NCBI RefSeq assembly: GCF_003013475.1
Contig: NZ_PXZO01000006.1
Coordinates: forward strand, 1-64,000
Direction of reading: 5' to 3'
Length of the DNA: 64,000 nucleotides
Source: Brevibacillus porteri
GTDB taxonomy: Bacteria; Bacillota; Bacilli; Brevibacillales; Brevibacillaceae
Positions 7,492-16,467 of this stretch are shown in pieces. The translations under genes were made by a program, and so were the position numbers. Position 1 is the first letter of the stretch; every line of letters starts with the position of its first letter. The notes beneath the pieces were generated by a model. The model saw only the letters and a program-made list of their open reading frames with translations, was not told the origin of the DNA and made no database searches.

Positions 7492-10400
7492 ATGAAAGCA
7501 GTTGTGAGAGAACACATTCAACAATTGGACGTATCCCTCGGCGGAGGAATCGTCAGTGACAAGATTCGCGTAGATACAATCGATAACCCGATGCTCGTCA
7601 TCGGTCTTGGCGGTACAGGAATTGATGCGCTATTGCGCCTGAAATACCAAGTGAACAGACGCTTCAAGCTGCCAGTAGACCAGCTTTCTAAGAAGCGCAA
7701 GGAAAAGCCGGACAATATTGAATTCATCGCGTTTGAAACGAATGAACATGACCGTAACAAAAAGTACAAGGGCATCGGACTCGATCCAGTGACGGAGTTC
7801 GTACTCCTGTCCAATCCTGAGATCGGCGGTGTGTTGCAGAATCGCAGCATTCTGGAGCCGTACATCACTGACTGGCTCTCACCAGAGCTGACGATTACGG
7901 ATGGAATCAGCGGAGCATCGGGTGTTCGTCAGGCAGGTCGACTTCTTCTCTTTACGAAAATTACGCAAGTCGTACAAACCATTGAGAAAAAGGTCAAGAT
8001 GCTGTGCGAGGGCACGAACAAAAAGCTGACTGTATTCCTCTTGAGCGGATTGTCCGGGGGAACGGGGAGCGGTTGCTTCCTCGACATCGCCTATATCGTA
8101 CGAGGCATTTTGGAGCGCGACTTCGGCAGTGCGGGGGTAGACAAGGTGAATACGCTGGGCTACCTGTTCACGCCTGACGTCAACCTGTCGAACAAGAGTC
8201 TCAGCTCGCACACACGCGACTACATCATGAAAAACGGTTATGCGGCATTAAAAGAGCTGGACTACTGGATGAATGCGGATGAGCGAAATGAGCGTTTCCG
8301 CCAGCAATACGGCACTGTACTCACTGTCCAATCGCCAATGCCACCATTCAACCTGTGTCATTTGATTTCTGCGACCAATCTCGAAGGCAAAGCATTGGAA
8401 AACGCCTACGATTACTGCATGAACGTAACCGCGGAGAACATCACGAACTTCATGGCGAGCGAAGAAAAGCGTTCGGGTGAAGAGTTTGCGATCCACGACT
8501 ATATCAGCAACATCCGTACGAACATCAACCAGATGCCAAAAGCGTACGCAGCGAACTACCAATACAACGTCATCGGTGCTTCCTCTGCTGTCTTGCCGAT
8601 CGAAGAGATGACAACGTACTTGGCATATCGCTTGTTTAATAAGATGGAAAAAATGTTCACAGTAGCACCAACACAGGAAGATGCGGAGAAATTCGCCCGC
8701 AAACTCGGAATCGACATCGACTCGATTTCCCGCAAGTTCGAGGAGCGCGTTCCTGAACCGTTGCCAGGCTATGAAAACAGTGAGCGTCTGAACTACAGCA
8801 ACGTGATCACTCAGCAAGTCGTGAGCATCGACCACGAGTTGGAGCAGGGTTATCTCGCCAAAGCGCGCGAAGCGTACATCAAATGCAAGAAGCAGACGCC
8901 AGGCGACATGATCTCTGTTTTCGGCGAAATGATTACGCGCGTGTTCCTGCACCCGCAGCAAGGACCATTCTATGCGTCCCGTCTGATTCATTCGGACAAA
9001 GGCTATTGCCTGATGAAAATGATCCTCTCCTACATCGAGAGCCTCAAGGCGAATCTGGAGAGCTTCCCGCGTGAGATTGAGGGTGCGCGCGAAAATGCGA
9101 ATGAAAAGCTGGGCGATGCCCGCAGTGCTTTCATCTCCAAGGAGAAGAAGAAAAACAGCTACATCGAAGCAAAGATCAACGAATACCAGCTCCTGGCTGA
9201 TCAAGAAAAGCTGGAGCAAATGATCGAATTCTACGAAGAGCTGCACCGTTTGTTGAATGCAGAAAACAACCGCATTTATAACGTATTTACTGAGATTTTG
9301 AACGCACTCAACCAAATTTTCGAGCAAAACGGCGACATCCTGATCAAGGGCGGCGAAGAGAGCGACCGTACGGGCAACAAGACGTACTACTGGAACATCG
9401 TCAGTGTGCCGGATATCTCCAAGGTAGTCAGCAACATCCTGGAGCAAAAAGATGCGGATGACCTGATCCGTGATTTCACCAGCGAGCTGCTGCGACACTC
9501 CGATCAGTGGGTCAAAGAGCAAGAGCTGGATATCGTTAGCTCGATCTCGGAATTCCTTTCGGAGAAGTTCGGTGAGCTGATCACCAAGTCGATGGAAGAA
9601 TTCCTCGTGATCAAATACGGTCAGGACGAGACACTCGATCGCATCGTAGAGCGCAAGATTGCAAGCAAGCTGGATGAAGAGGCGATTCCGGTCTTCCATC
9701 TGAGCAACAATCTCGGCAATATGCACTTCCCTTCCTGGGGCTTTGTATCCGTGCCGCTGAAAGCACCATCGATTTTGAAGGGGATTAAAAACTATCAAGA
9801 TACAGCGATTAGCGGATCACGCTTTACCGTCAAAGAAAGCGAAGTCAAAAACCGCATCTTCTGGCTGAATACGAAAAACGGTGTTCCACTGTTCGCTTAC
9901 ACACCGTTGAAGGTCTACGAGGAAAGCTACGAACGTACCATTCTGGATAGAGAGGGTATCGGACGCCACCTCGTTCAAACCGAAAAGAACAACTGGGCGT
10001 ACCTCCCATCCCCTATTCCGGAAAAATCGTGGGGAGATACGTACCAAAATGGGCGAATTAAAGCGTACAACGCCAACGTACGCGAACTGTTTGACCGTGC
10101 GGTGCGCTATGGAGCTATCCGCGAAAAAGGCAGCGACAGCAAGACCAGCAACCGTTATGAATCCATCGTGACGAAGCCGTTCTCGCTGGCCACTTTCTTG
10201 GCTAAGCACCAAGCGCAAGGAGACGCGACCAAGCTGAGCCCTGGCGAGATTAAGCGTGCATTGGTTGAGCTCAAAGGTTTCCTGAGAGATGGTCTGGAGC
10301 AAGAATTTACGCGTGATGTGTTCGGCAGTATCAATGAAGAGATGGCAAAAGAAAACCTGATTCGCTATCCAGAGCAGATTCGCCTGATCGAACAGGAAGT

Positions 10401-10881
10401 GCGCAAATACGAAGAAATCGAAGCCAAAATCCAGGAGCTGGAGCAGATCGTAGGTGCCATCAAGGACGAAGAAGAGCTGGTGACCCGATTCATCGAAGCA
10501 CTTTACACAAACACCATCTGCAAGCGCGGTGCACTCTACGTCTACGACAAGGATGAGGAAGAAGATGCGTGGGAGCCATTCATCAACCTGATGAAGGTCA
10601 ACAAGCACGTCGAATTCGCTATCTATGAAAAGTTCCGCGCATTGGATCACAAGAACATGGCAACCATCCAGCGCAAGGCTGCAAAACGCAGTGACGCGAT
10701 GACCTCCGCAGAGGATACGCAGCAACTGCTGGTAAAACTCGATGAAATTGCGGCGACCTTCCAAGAAACGAAAAACGATTTGGAGTACGACCGCGACGAA
10801 TACGTAAACGGTGAAGAGCTGTTCCAGTTCTACAAAAAGGTTTGGTCAAAAGTAAACGATATGCGCAAGACGCTGCAATAA
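7492..10881 (+). CDS. Large FtsZ/tubulin-like GTPase
   Basis: 1129 residues. The N-terminal half has the nucleotide-binding signature of the FtsZ/tubulin superfamily: a T1-type loop, VIGLGGTG (36-43), a T3-like GASGVRQAGR region, and a T4-type loop, LSGGTGSGCFLD (187-198), in which GGTGSG corresponds to the FtsZ GGGTGTG. It is about three times the length of FtsZ; the C-terminal 700 residues are helical and charged with coiled-coil-like stretches (for example ENLIRYPEQIRLIEQEVRKY). The large tubulin-like families described by Makarova and Koonin occur beside VWA proteins and a distinct GTPase, exactly as here, and were proposed to act in membrane remodelling. GTP binding is strongly implied; polymerisation is inference. 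The start follows GGAGTG. Confidence 0.85.
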   Translation: MKAVVREHIQQLDVSLGGGIVSDKIRVDTIDNPMLVIGLGGTGIDALLRLKYQVNRRFKLPVDQLSKKRKEKPDNIEFIAFETNEHDRNKKYKGIGLDPVTEFVLLSNPEIGGVLQNRSILEPYITDWLSPELTITDGISGASGVRQAGRLLLFTKITQVVQTIEKKVKMLCEGTNKKLTVFLLSGLSGGTGSGCFLDIAYIVRGILERDFGSAGVDKVNTLGYLFTPDVNLSNKSLSSHTRDYIMKNGYAALKELDYWMNADERNERFRQQYGTVLTVQSPMPPFNLCHLISATNLEGKALENAYDYCMNVTAENITNFMASEEKRSGEEFAIHDYISNIRTNINQMPKAYAANYQYNVIGASSAVLPIEEMTTYLAYRLFNKMEKMFTVAPTQEDAEKFARKLGIDIDSISRKFEERVPEPLPGYENSERLNYSNVITQQVVSIDHELEQGYLAKAREAYIKCKKQTPGDMISVFGEMITRVFLHPQQGPFYASRLIHSDKGYCLMKMILSYIESLKANLESFPREIEGARENANEKLGDARSAFISKEKKKNSYIEAKINEYQLLADQEKLEQMIEFYEELHRLLNAENNRIYNVFTEILNALNQIFEQNGDILIKGGEESDRTGNKTYYWNIVSVPDISKVVSNILEQKDADDLIRDFTSELLRHSDQWVKEQELDIVSSISEFLSEKFGELITKSMEEFLVIKYGQDETLDRIVERKIASKLDEEAIPVFHLSNNLGNMHFPSWGFVSVPLKAPSILKGIKNYQDTAISGSRFTVKESEVKNRIFWLNTKNGVPLFAYTPLKVYEESYERTILDREGIGRHLVQTEKNNWAYLPSPIPEKSWGDTYQNGRIKAYNANVRELFDRAVRYGAIREKGSDSKTSNRYESIVTKPFSLATFLAKHQAQGDATKLSPGEIKRALVELKGFLRDGLEQEFTRDVFGSINEEMAKENLIRYPEQIRLIEQEVRKYEEIEAKIQELEQIVGAIKDEEELVTRFIEALYTNTICKRGALYVYDKDEEEDAWEPFINLMKVNKHVEFAIYEKFRALDHKNMATIQRKAAKRSDAMTSAEDTQQLLVKLDEIAATFQETKNDLEYDRDEYVNGEELFQFYKKVWSKVNDMRKTLQ

Positions 10882-10915
10882 ACAGTCAGGATCGTTTAAT
10901 AACCGAGGAGGACGC

Positions 10916-13264
10916 ATGAGGGATTTGATTGGAGAGTTCGCGACCCAATACGTTACGGATTTGGAAAGACAACTGGATAGCGGAAACGGACAGCGAAGCA
11001 TTCAAAACCCCGTGCTCTTCCTTTTTCTCGGGGATAAGAGCGTAGAGGCACTGCAAGCTGTTCGTGCCCACAACGAGCGCAATTGGCAAAATGGTCACGG
11101 TGTTCTTTATGTCCATGCGTATCAGGACAAAACGTGGGAGCATCCGCAAGTAATCGGGTGCCGCTTGCCGCAGGCAGATGCCGACAAGAAAAAGATGCGT
11201 ACTTCGATCCACGAGCGTTTTTTACTCGATGAAGCTGTCACCATGGAGCTGAACAAGGTGATGAAGCTGGCAAGCGTGCGGGTAGCGGAAATGGGCAAGT
11301 TGTTCACTGCTTTTCAGCAAGTCAATATAGCGGTCGTGGCAAGGGCGGATGACCCTGCTACGATCCTTTTGCCAGAGCTGACGTTGCTACTCAAGGGCTA
11401 CCTCAACGAGCTGTTTAAAAACGTATCTGTCGACCTGTACGTCCTGCTTCAAGAAAAGAACAACGGGGAAGCATTCGGGTTCTCGACAGCGCTCTCGGTT
11501 AGCTTTTTGGAAGAGGTCAATCGCTATCAGCGGAGCGACTACAGTTATCGAGCGAATCTCTTGGTAACGGAGGATCTCGTGAAACTGCCTGTGGAGCATG
11601 TGAACGCACCGTTATTTTCACTGGCCTACCTATTGAGTGACAAGACAGAGCATGGCTTGTTTATCGAAGGCGGCATGCAGGAAATTTATGAGCTGATCAG
11701 CAAGCTGGTGCTTTTGAACAACAAAAAGGTAGAGTCGGAGTTCCATGAAAGCAATGATGGCTATAACAAGCTGCAATTTATGCGTAGCATCACAGTTGAT
11801 CATGGGCAGACCAAGCTCGCGTCTGCTGGACTATCCAAAGTGAAGCGACCAACTCATGCGATTGCGCTGACAGTACTATCCGCCGTATTTGACCGCTATT
11901 GGGAGCGACTACAAGACGGCGAGGTATTGCCGAAAACAAAAGCGAGAGAAAAGCTCGGATTGACGGCGCATGATTTGCAGCGAAAATTGGCTGGCATTCT
12001 CCCTGAGGATCACATCCTGGAGGAAATGACGGGGCTCATGACTTCTGGTATCAGCTACAGCGAGCTTTGCAGTATGAATATGCGTGAAGCGGAGCTGGCT
12101 TTGTTTGACGGTAGCAGCCAAGCCTTTTTTGAGGCGAATGTCGTTTCAGGGGCGCGTAAACGTCTGGATCACATGCTGTCCCAGGAGTCCTTGGCTGATT
12201 TGATTCAGAAAGGAATTATCGAGGATGAACGGCTTGGTCTGTATGCGGCTTACTATCTCACAGCCGAACACGCCAATGGAGCAAACCTGCTGGATGAGCT
12301 GCGCACAGGAATTCGAGAGACATCTCGACAGGTTGAACAGATTAAAGCCGAGCTTGTCGATCTCTACCAAGAGCGAGTGGAGCGGCAGGATATTCGCGTA
12401 GGAGGATTTTTCACACGGGATAAGGAGCGTGTGCGGACATTCATTCGCCATTTGCTGGACGCTGTTTATGGCAAAAAGCTGGAGCTGCTGGATTGGGAGA
12501 TGATGCTCTCCATCCTTGTGAGCTATGAGAAACAGGCAGAGCAGATTCACCGGCAGTTAGGTGAGCAAGTCGAGCAGCTGGAAGCCTTGCATAAGCAACT
12601 GCGGGAAATCGCCCAGACGAGCGTTCGAGAAGCGACTGACTACTTGGGCAAAAACGTCGACGAATATTACGAATCGGTGGTCCATGAAACAATCCGGTCA
12701 TTGGAAGCTTCGCGCGGCAGTGATTTTTACATGGAACAACGGTATATTGGTAGCGGCGCTCTGCTCAGCGGGAATCGACTCGCCGGACTCGTGGAGAGGC
12801 TGTGTCAGTTTTGCCGGAACGAGATTCTCACCCGTGCGCCATTTGCTTTATCTTTTGAGGCGGAGCTGCTTGCGCGTGCCAACGTCGGGGCTGCTTACGA
12901 TAACCGAACCGTGCTGACGAAGGAGGATTTGTTCCTCGATCTCGCATTGGTGTTGGAAGAGCGCGCAGCGGTTCACATCGAAGTGTTCCATTTCTTGCAG
13001 AAGCATCGCTATGAGGAGAAGTACTTGTTTGCTGATATTCACAACGACTTCGTCCAATATGCGCTGCACAAAGATGAGAGCACACGAACTTACAAGCTGG
13101 GCTGCATCCACGAGGAACAAAAAAGCGGGATAGAAAAAATGAACCTGATGGGTGGATTCGGCATGGAAGAGTTGATGTTCTACCGCAATAACAAGAAATA
13201 CCATGCTTCCTATGAGGAAAGCGGGTTTGTCTTTCGCCGCGTGGGAGGAGATGAGTCGTCATGA
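10916..13264 (+). CDS. Large uncharacterised protein, possibly a degenerate tubulin-like paralogue
   Basis: 782 residues with no confidently recognised domain. The N-terminus has a Rossmann-like strand-turn (PVLFLFLGDKSVEALQAV) where the preceding tubulin-like protein has its glycine-rich T1 loop, but the glycines are missing. Further on, LAYLLSDKTEHGLFIEGG resembles LCHLISATNLEGKALENA of the neighbour in pattern and relative position. The GGTGSG loop has no counterpart; the equivalent strand reads LYVLLQEKNNGEAFGFST. The C-terminal half is helical with coiled-coil segments. The ATG follows GAGGAGG and the stop overlaps the next start (ATGA). A non-GTP-binding partner subunit is one reading; the paralogy is inference from a few motifs. 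Confidence 0.65.
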   Translation: MRDLIGEFATQYVTDLERQLDSGNGQRSIQNPVLFLFLGDKSVEALQAVRAHNERNWQNGHGVLYVHAYQDKTWEHPQVIGCRLPQADADKKKMRTSIHERFLLDEAVTMELNKVMKLASVRVAEMGKLFTAFQQVNIAVVARADDPATILLPELTLLLKGYLNELFKNVSVDLYVLLQEKNNGEAFGFSTALSVSFLEEVNRYQRSDYSYRANLLVTEDLVKLPVEHVNAPLFSLAYLLSDKTEHGLFIEGGMQEIYELISKLVLLNNKKVESEFHESNDGYNKLQFMRSITVDHGQTKLASAGLSKVKRPTHAIALTVLSAVFDRYWERLQDGEVLPKTKAREKLGLTAHDLQRKLAGILPEDHILEEMTGLMTSGISYSELCSMNMREAELALFDGSSQAFFEANVVSGARKRLDHMLSQESLADLIQKGIIEDERLGLYAAYYLTAEHANGANLLDELRTGIRETSRQVEQIKAELVDLYQERVERQDIRVGGFFTRDKERVRTFIRHLLDAVYGKKLELLDWEMMLSILVSYEKQAEQIHRQLGEQVEQLEALHKQLREIAQTSVREATDYLGKNVDEYYESVVHETIRSLEASRGSDFYMEQRYIGSGALLSGNRLAGLVERLCQFCRNEILTRAPFALSFEAELLARANVGAAYDNRTVLTKEDLFLDLALVLEERAAVHIEVFHFLQKHRYEEKYLFADIHNDFVQYALHKDESTRTYKLGCIHEEQKSGIEKMNLMGGFGMEELMFYRNNKKYHASYEESGFVFRRVGGDESS

Positions 13265-14535
13265 GTCAGAGAAGGGTAAGCTTACTCATGCTAGTTTGTA
13301 GTCTGGTAGGTGGCGTGATCGGATTTTTGGTCGGGGAAGTCATGCTCGGCAAGCTGTCCGGAGAAATACCGCAATGGTTGTTAATGGGACTTTATTTTGG
13401 TCAATATGCCTTTTTCGTAGGACTGATGTGCCTCATTGCGGAAATGATCTCGCCAAGACTGAATGGAGTCGGTTGGAAGCAACGCTATCTGGGCTTTTCC
13501 TGGAAAATGCTCGTGCCCAGCACGTTTTTGATGGTGGGCGTAGTGGCCATGCTGCTTCAGCTGCTGTACGGGTCATCATTTCAACAGGCTAGTGGGGCCA
13601 ACAATATTGTCATGGTTCTGGATACGTCAGGCAGCATGCAGTCGTCAGACCCGGATAACCAATTGTTCAAAGCAGCAGCCGACATGGTGCAGCGCATGGA
13701 CAGTGACATGAACATAGCAGTGGTTACGTTTCACGATCAAACGAATGTGCTGCAACCCCTCACCGAGCTGAGCAGCCAGTCCGTGAAGGATGAGATTGTG
13801 AAGAAGCTGCTTCAATATCCGCGAACGGATGGAGGCACTCGAATCGACCTGGCTCTGCAAGCGGGGCTAGATCAGCTGCAAGCCAATCAAATGGTGAATA
13901 GTACGGTCGTGCTGATGTCAGACGGCTATAGTGATCTGGATGTCCCTGCTGCACTTGCACCCTACAAGCAAAACCAAGTGATTGTCCATACCGTAGGCAT
14001 GAGCCAAATCGATGCAGACGGAACGGCGTTGCTTCAAAAGATCGCTGCTGAGACTGGCGGCAGCTACTTCAATGTTGAACACGCTGACCAAATGACAGGA
14101 ATTTTTGGTCAGATTTACGATATGAGCCGAACAGACCGCAATATCGTTTCCGAGCGGACAGGAGCGACAGAAGAAAGCATGTTTTACGCCATTACCCGTG
14201 TGGTCAGTGTTCTGATCATCGGTGCTTTGCTCGGCTTGGCGCTGGGCCTGATTTTTGACAATCGCCATCTGGCCAAAAGCTTCACGATTGGCGGGGCGGT
14301 ATCAGGACTGTTAGCTGGACTCGTTTTGGAAATGGGACTGTCGTCAATCGACTTGCTCGATATGGTTGTACGTTTGCTGGCGTGCTCCATGCTCGCTGTC
14401 ATCCTGACATTGTTCACTCTCTTTGTGCCAGCTTCCACGAGTGGTGGATCGTCTTTTGCAAAGCGGAGACTGAACACCAGACAAAACCCTCGCGCGTTGG
14501 ACGCCGGGAACCAAAGCAGCAAGCGGTTTGAGTAA
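13261..14535 (+). CDS. Polytopic membrane protein with VWA domain
   Basis: 424 residues. Three N-terminal membrane helices (about 7-28, 40-61, 84-103) are followed by a VWA domain (about 114-295) with a complete MIDAS motif, DTSGS (D121, S123, S125), and the matching GGTRID and LMSDGYSD elements. Three or so further helices (about 305-325, 332-352, 357-378) and a short basic Ser/Asn-rich tail complete it. With an odd number of helices before it, the VWA domain is likely on the outer face if the N-terminus is inside. The start overlaps the stop of the upstream gene. This is the second VWA protein in the operon; paired external VWA domains suggest recognition of a shared or multivalent ligand. 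Confidence 0.83.
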   Translation: MSQRRVSLLMLVCSLVGGVIGFLVGEVMLGKLSGEIPQWLLMGLYFGQYAFFVGLMCLIAEMISPRLNGVGWKQRYLGFSWKMLVPSTFLMVGVVAMLLQLLYGSSFQQASGANNIVMVLDTSGSMQSSDPDNQLFKAAADMVQRMDSDMNIAVVTFHDQTNVLQPLTELSSQSVKDEIVKKLLQYPRTDGGTRIDLALQAGLDQLQANQMVNSTVVLMSDGYSDLDVPAALAPYKQNQVIVHTVGMSQIDADGTALLQKIAAETGGSYFNVEHADQMTGIFGQIYDMSRTDRNIVSERTGATEESMFYAITRVVSVLIIGALLGLALGLIFDNRHLAKSFTIGGAVSGLLAGLVLEMGLSSIDLLDMVVRLLACSMLAVILTLFTLFVPASTSGGSSFAKRRLNTRQNPRALDAGNQSSKRFE

Positions 14536-14552
14536 AGGGAGCATGATGAATC

Positions 14553-15188
14553 ATGATTAATCGGGAGGAAACAACAGAAACCTTCATCAAGGACGTCACC
14601 TGCCAGTATCAAGGGAGCGAATACGTGCTCAATTGGCATTGGGCGCAGGATATTCCGTGCGTGTACGTGCACAAGTCGCAGTTTGGCGCCCCTTTTGACG
14701 TAAACGAGCTGGATGATCGTCAGTTCAAGCTGTATACCCGAGAGGAATACAAAGTCCACAAAGGGCTGCGGGAAAAAACAGACGGCATCGGCCGGTACAC
14801 ATACCGCATCTTTCCATGCCGATTGGAAAATGGAAAGCCGATTCTGCTCATGCCAGATGGGGATGCCCATGTGATCCACGTCAGCACAGGAAAGGCCAAA
14901 ATCTACTACTCGTTCAAACGGGGCGGAAGCTGGTTTAGCAAGCATCAATCGTTGCAGATTCGCATTTTTTCAGAGATTCCGATCGCGCGGGACGTACTCT
15001 GCTACGTAAAAAAAGAAGGCTCTCCTCCCGCCCACAAGGATGATGGTACCCGATACAATTTCATTCGCGATCTCGAGCCCGGTGTCAATCTGATGCCGGA
15101 GATCGAGGTCCGGAAAAAAGACGTTGTCCGCCTGTTTTTTACGGACGGGAAAAAATACGGAGAAATGTACGAACTGATTCCTGAATAG
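14553..15188 (+). CDS. Small uncharacterised protein of the tubulin-like operon
   Basis: 211 residues, soluble, without signal peptide or membrane helix. The sequence alternates short hydrophobic stretches with charged turns (TYRIFPCRLENGKPILLM, AHVIHVSTGKAKIYYSF, DVVRLFFTDGKKYGEMYEL), consistent with a beta-sandwich. I do not recognise a family. It is placed between the polytopic VWA gene and the GTPase gene, with 17- and 13-base gaps, so it is surely in the operon. A cytosolic scaffold or effector domain is possible but unsupported. Confidence 0.65.
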   Translation: MINREETTETFIKDVTCQYQGSEYVLNWHWAQDIPCVYVHKSQFGAPFDVNELDDRQFKLYTREEYKVHKGLREKTDGIGRYTYRIFPCRLENGKPILLMPDGDAHVIHVSTGKAKIYYSFKRGGSWFSKHQSLQIRIFSEIPIARDVLCYVKKEGSPPAHKDDGTRYNFIRDLEPGVNLMPEIEVRKKDVVRLFFTDGKKYGEMYELIPE

Positions 15189-15201
15189 GAGGGGATGCGC
15201 C

Positions 15202-16467
15202 ATGCTGTCGTTTTTGAAAAACATGTTTGAAAAGAAGCCGCAGGTCAAGGAACGGCTTCCTTTTTACGATATTGTCTGTCCGTACTGCTTCGCCAAATAC
15301 GGACCAGACCAAGTTGTCTTCCGTGCCACACATCATCGTCAGGACGACGAAGACTACGCGTTGCAGGAGGATGAGATTCTCAATGCGTATCGGGATAAAT
15401 TCGGACTCGATGCCGTCGACGAGTTGGAAGCGGTGATCGATCCTGAATCCATCCCGGAGGAAAACCATTTGTACGTTGATAACGTCCTCGCAGGTGTGAC
15501 CGATCGGTATGGCATGGTTTCCAAGCGCAGATTATGCCCGAAATGCCACAACGAGCTGCCGATTACAGCTGGCAAAGCGCCGAGCAACATTATTTCGATT
15601 GTAGGGGCATCCCAAGTCGGGAAGTCCGTTTACATGACCTCATTGATCCATACCTTGCAGAATACGACTGCGAATCACTTCGATGCTGCGTGTATGCCGC
15701 TCAATGCGCAGATTAGCCGCAAGTTCCGGGAGAACTACGAGGCACCCTTGTTTGAACGTGGACAGCTGCTTGATTCTACGCAAAAAGAAAAGCGTCAGGA
15801 GCCATTCATCTTCCAGTTCATTTTCAAGGATAGCGACAAGGCACCGTTGATCCTGGTGTTTTTTGACGTAGCGGGCGAGGGAATGGTCGACCGCGAGTAT
15901 TTGGAGCTGTATGCGGCGCATGTGAAAAACTCATCAGGCATCTTGTTCCTGGTTGATCCGCTGCAAATCAAGACAATTCGCGATCGGGTCATGTTGCAAG
16001 CAGGTGATGAGCCCGGGGAATTCACGGCAAGGTACGACGAGCCGCGTGAGGTCGTTATTACGCTGTTTGAGAACTTCATCGGCTATCAGGAGCAGAGCAA
16101 GACACATATTCCGACTGCTGTCGTATTGACGAAGAGCGACATGCTGCATCTGATCAAGGAAGACGACGGCGAATACATCAAGTCCAACAGCAACGTTTTC
16201 CGCAATTTCGTCCATGAACAATATTTAAATACGACTGAATTTGAGAACATCGATGGGGAGATCCGCCGGTTCATCGAAAAGGTGGATAGACCGTTTAAAG
16301 ACGCGTTGGATGTCTACTTTACGAATACGGCCTATTTCGCTGTATCTGCGCTGGGGAGCAATCCCGTCAATCAAAGGGTGAGTGGTGTCGTGACGCCGAT
16401 TCGCGTCGATGAACCGTTTATTTGGTTGATGCACCAGCTTGATTACATCGAGGGGAGGGAGCGGTAG
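15202..16467 (+). CDS. Zinc-ribbon P-loop GTPase of the tubulin-like system
   Basis: 421 residues. A split zinc ribbon is formed by CPYC (26-29) and CPKC (112-115). The G domain follows: Walker A GASQVGKS (135-142), a DVAG G3/Walker B element (222-225) and a TKSD motif (310-313) in the place of NKxD, all in the order and spacing of Ras-like/TRAFAC GTPases. No membrane helix. A distinct GTPase is a described partner of VWA and large tubulin-like proteins. The next gene encodes a GAP1-type GTPase-associated protein starting on the last base of this gene's stop codon, implying obligate pairing. Guanine rather than adenine specificity rests on TKSD. Confidence 0.82.
   Translation: MLSFLKNMFEKKPQVKERLPFYDIVCPYCFAKYGPDQVVFRATHHRQDDEDYALQEDEILNAYRDKFGLDAVDELEAVIDPESIPEENHLYVDNVLAGVTDRYGMVSKRRLCPKCHNELPITAGKAPSNIISIVGASQVGKSVYMTSLIHTLQNTTANHFDAACMPLNAQISRKFRENYEAPLFERGQLLDSTQKEKRQEPFIFQFIFKDSDKAPLILVFFDVAGEGMVDREYLELYAAHVKNSSGILFLVDPLQIKTIRDRVMLQAGDEPGEFTARYDEPREVVITLFENFIGYQEQSKTHIPTAVVLTKSDMLHLIKEDDGEYIKSNSNVFRNFVHEQYLNTTEFENIDGEIRRFIEKVDRPFKDALDVYFTNTAYFAVSALGSNPVNQRVSGVVTPIRVDEPFIWLMHQLDYIEGRER

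Noticed and set aside
8248..9798. 516-codon open frame on the minus strand inside the tubulin-like gene
   Set aside because: It is antisense to a well-supported coding gene, has no ribosome site, and its Phe/His/Val/Leu/Gln-rich composition is that of a reverse-complement reading of third-position-biased codons. The same holds for 9817-10764.
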